This document shows, piece by piece, positions 62,441 through 64,000 of a DNA stretch of 64,000 nucleotides (the first letter of the stretch is position 1; the number at the start of each line of letters is the position of its first letter). The stretch spans positions 780,501-844,500 of the forward strand of contig CAJHZI010000382.1 in NCBI GenBank assembly GCA_905160935.1, in the 5' to 3' direction. Origin of the DNA: Enchytraeus crypticus (lineage: Eukaryota > Annelida > Clitellata > Enchytraeida > Enchytraeidae). A program made the position numbers and the translations under genes. The notes beneath the pieces were generated by a model. That model made no database searches. It saw nothing but the letters and a program-made list of their open reading frames with translations, and was not told where the DNA came from.

Positions 62441-62803
62441 AAATCCTTCATGTGCCTCTTGCAATACAATAGAGAAAGAGAATATCTATCTATAGAGAAT
62501 GTCTACCATAAGTAACATCCTATATTTTTACAAAACTCTAGATGAGATCCGCATTGGCATTGCAGAAAATGAGACCTGACGCCGTCACTGCTGTTAGGAA
62601 AACATTGAAGACTTTCATAAAATCTAGTTGTCAGGAACCTGATTCTACAATTTTTAATCTGAGGTAAAATGAGGACCTGACATCAAATGGTCCAGGATTC
62701 ATATTCCTAATAATATGCCTCTAATAATTATTTTGGAATCTTTACCTGTCCTCGATTTGACTGAATCTAAATATCCTACGAAGTGATTGATAACTTCAAC
62801 GAT

Positions 62804-62871
62804 TGTATTAAATTAAATATTAATTTAATACAGTCGTTTCGTATTAAATTAAATATTAATTTAATACGAAA
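62804..62871. repeat. Twin AT palindromes
   Basis: TGTATTAAATTAAATA.. is self-complementary over 29 bases (62804-62832) and is repeated as a 35-base palindrome at 62837-62871. Confidence 0.88.
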
Positions 62872-63565
62872 GAAATAAAATAATACACGGATATACAGTA
62901 GAACGAAAATTAAACGATTTGAATATATGTGTACGCGAAATTCGAATAACTAAAAATTAAACTTTTGTATCCGATTACAGTTGACTTTAAATATCGCCAA
63001 AGTAAGTACTTTATAGTACATACAATTACTTTTGACATACAAATTACTAATACGCTCTCAAACATAAATTCCTACACTTTACTTCCTCTGGACTAGTTGC
63101 CTACTAAGGATCTTTTCTAATATATTCCCTAGGTTGGAATACTTCAATGGAACTCTCTTCCCAGTTCGATCTTCTACAAAATCACTCCCTTCTCAGCGAC
63201 TGTTCGATGGACTACAAATTAGTTCGAATAACCGAACCCTTCGAATTGCTCTCAATTCGTCTACTGTTGAGATTCCTCAAATCTCCTAAATCTCTTTTCA
63301 ACTTGGCACTTTTTACGTCCGTGTTATCACTCTTCCATCTTGGATCTCTCTCTTCTTCCTGTTTAGGCATGCCCTCATGGTCACTTGCCCTAGCTTAGTT
63401 ACCGCCTAGGATCTCACTTTAATAAAACTCACTACTTTAAATCTTAGCTTTACTTATCCAGCACTATGATCAAATACTTTACTAGAAATACAATTACAAA
63501 TACAAATATAAATTAAATATATACCGAATCAACCTTTGACACTAGTGTTGGTGACTGCATGGCTA

Positions 63566-63805
63566 TTTCGAAAAGTTAAGGCTTGAACCGAGTCACTACT
63601 GTACTAATCCGCAAGAAACGACTAACGCAGATTTGGCAGTGAAAAGATTTGCTGCCACTGGGCAATTGTCTAAGAGTTAAAGACTAATTCGTCATCGCAC
63701 ATCCCAGACTACCACAGGTCTGAAACTCTAAATGCTACAACGGTTGTGGCCTTTTGTAACTTAGCTACTTGGCTATTCCTCTGTTCACGTAGATTTACTA
63801 CGGCA
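63566..63805 (+). repeat. SINE-D copy 3, most complete
   Basis: GAAACGACTAACGCAGATTT, GGCAGTGAAAAGATTTGCTG, GGTTGTGGCCTTTTGTAACT, CTTGGCTATTCCTCTGTTCA. Defines the family. Confidence 0.7.
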
Positions 63806-63806
63806 C

Positions 63807-63814
63807 TATATATA

Positions 63815-63894
<80 letters not shown>
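63807..63894. repeat. (TA)n tract
   Basis: Long TATA run directly downstream of the candidate exon's donor. Confidence 0.95.
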
Positions 63895-63897
<3 letters not shown>

Positions 63898-63947
63898 GCA
63901 ACGCTTTACCAATAAACTTAGCGACGGAATCTCATGAAATTCATTTT
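63895..63947 (-). CDS. Candidate upstream AMPK gamma exon (uncertain)
   Basis: After the very strong acceptor TTGTTTTCTCTCCAG the minus strand reads DEVLENEFHEIPSLSLL and meets a donor GTAAAG. No match to a CBS domain; it could encode part of the poorly conserved N-terminus of the AMPK gamma subunit or be chance. At least one further exon between it and 61440 is not found. Confidence 0.25.
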
Positions 63948-64000
63948 CAAGCACCTCGTCGTCTGGAGAGAAAACAACAACATCGTATGAGTACAAGTCC

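Noticed and set aside
62521-62660. Minus-strand frame with SDGVRSHFL, resembling the NGVRAAPLW block of AMPK gamma CBS1
   Set aside because: Joining its only donor to the next exon makes a stop codon, the similarity is a few residues, and another frame is equally open. Likely chance.
63147-63398. Frames open on both strands
   Set aside because: Neither protein resembles a known family and there are no splice partners.
1-64000. LTR retroelements, Polintons, CRISPR arrays, bacterial operons
   Set aside because: No paired long terminal repeats, capsid, integrase or protease motifs, and no direct-repeat/spacer arrays were seen. Regular repeats are minisatellites.

Overview
This is AT-rich nuclear DNA from an animal. 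The evidence is small exons separated by long GT-AG introns, three recognisable metazoan genes, abundant tRNA-derived SINEs, LINE fragments, DNA transposons and long (TA)n/(CT)n tracts. The octamer TAGGCCTA occurs about 15 times and is strongly over-represented. A marine invertebrate is likely, but the sequence does not let me name the species or phylum. I see no bacterial genes, CRISPR, rRNA operon, intact tRNA gene or retrovirus-like element.

Gene layout: (1) 334-1993, plus strand: the last three coding exons of a sorting nexin of the SNX13/14/19/25 group, most like SNX25; the rest lies before position 1. (2) 11348-35896, minus strand: a complete 13-exon SLC38A11-like amino-acid transporter. 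All exon phases join and give 470 residues. (3) 50905-61440, minus strand: the C-terminal nine coding exons of an AMP-activated protein kinase gamma subunit (CBS domains 1 end to 4), with an acidic C-terminal tail exon; the first part of CBS1 and the N-terminus lie upstream, mostly or wholly beyond 64000. The sorting nexin and the transporter are tail to tail; the transporter and the kinase subunit are head to tail. The three proteins act in endosomal sorting, amino-acid transport and energy sensing, but nothing here shows that they are co-regulated.

The rest is non-coding: gene deserts at about 1994-11347 and 35897-50904, and large introns. These hold several repeat families: SINE-A (at least 10 copies, with a fold-back 5' end), SINE-B (4), a SINE sharing its (GAT)n-tailed 3' end with an RTE-like LINE, a longer SINE-D (3), fragments of a second LINE (about 9), a mariner-type transposon sitting in a TA repeat, a hAT-type element with an 8-bp target duplication, a 5S-rRNA-like fragment, and many minisatellites.

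The most notable signals are: a 66-bp tandem triplication that copies the 3' splice site and the first codons of a sorting-nexin exon; SINE-A copies that begin with a palindrome mirroring their own A-box region; tandem arrays of branch-point-like motifs just upstream of 3' splice sites; a minisatellite that supplies the transporter's stop codon; and an AMPK gamma whose CBS3 ribose-binding aspartate position holds histidine.
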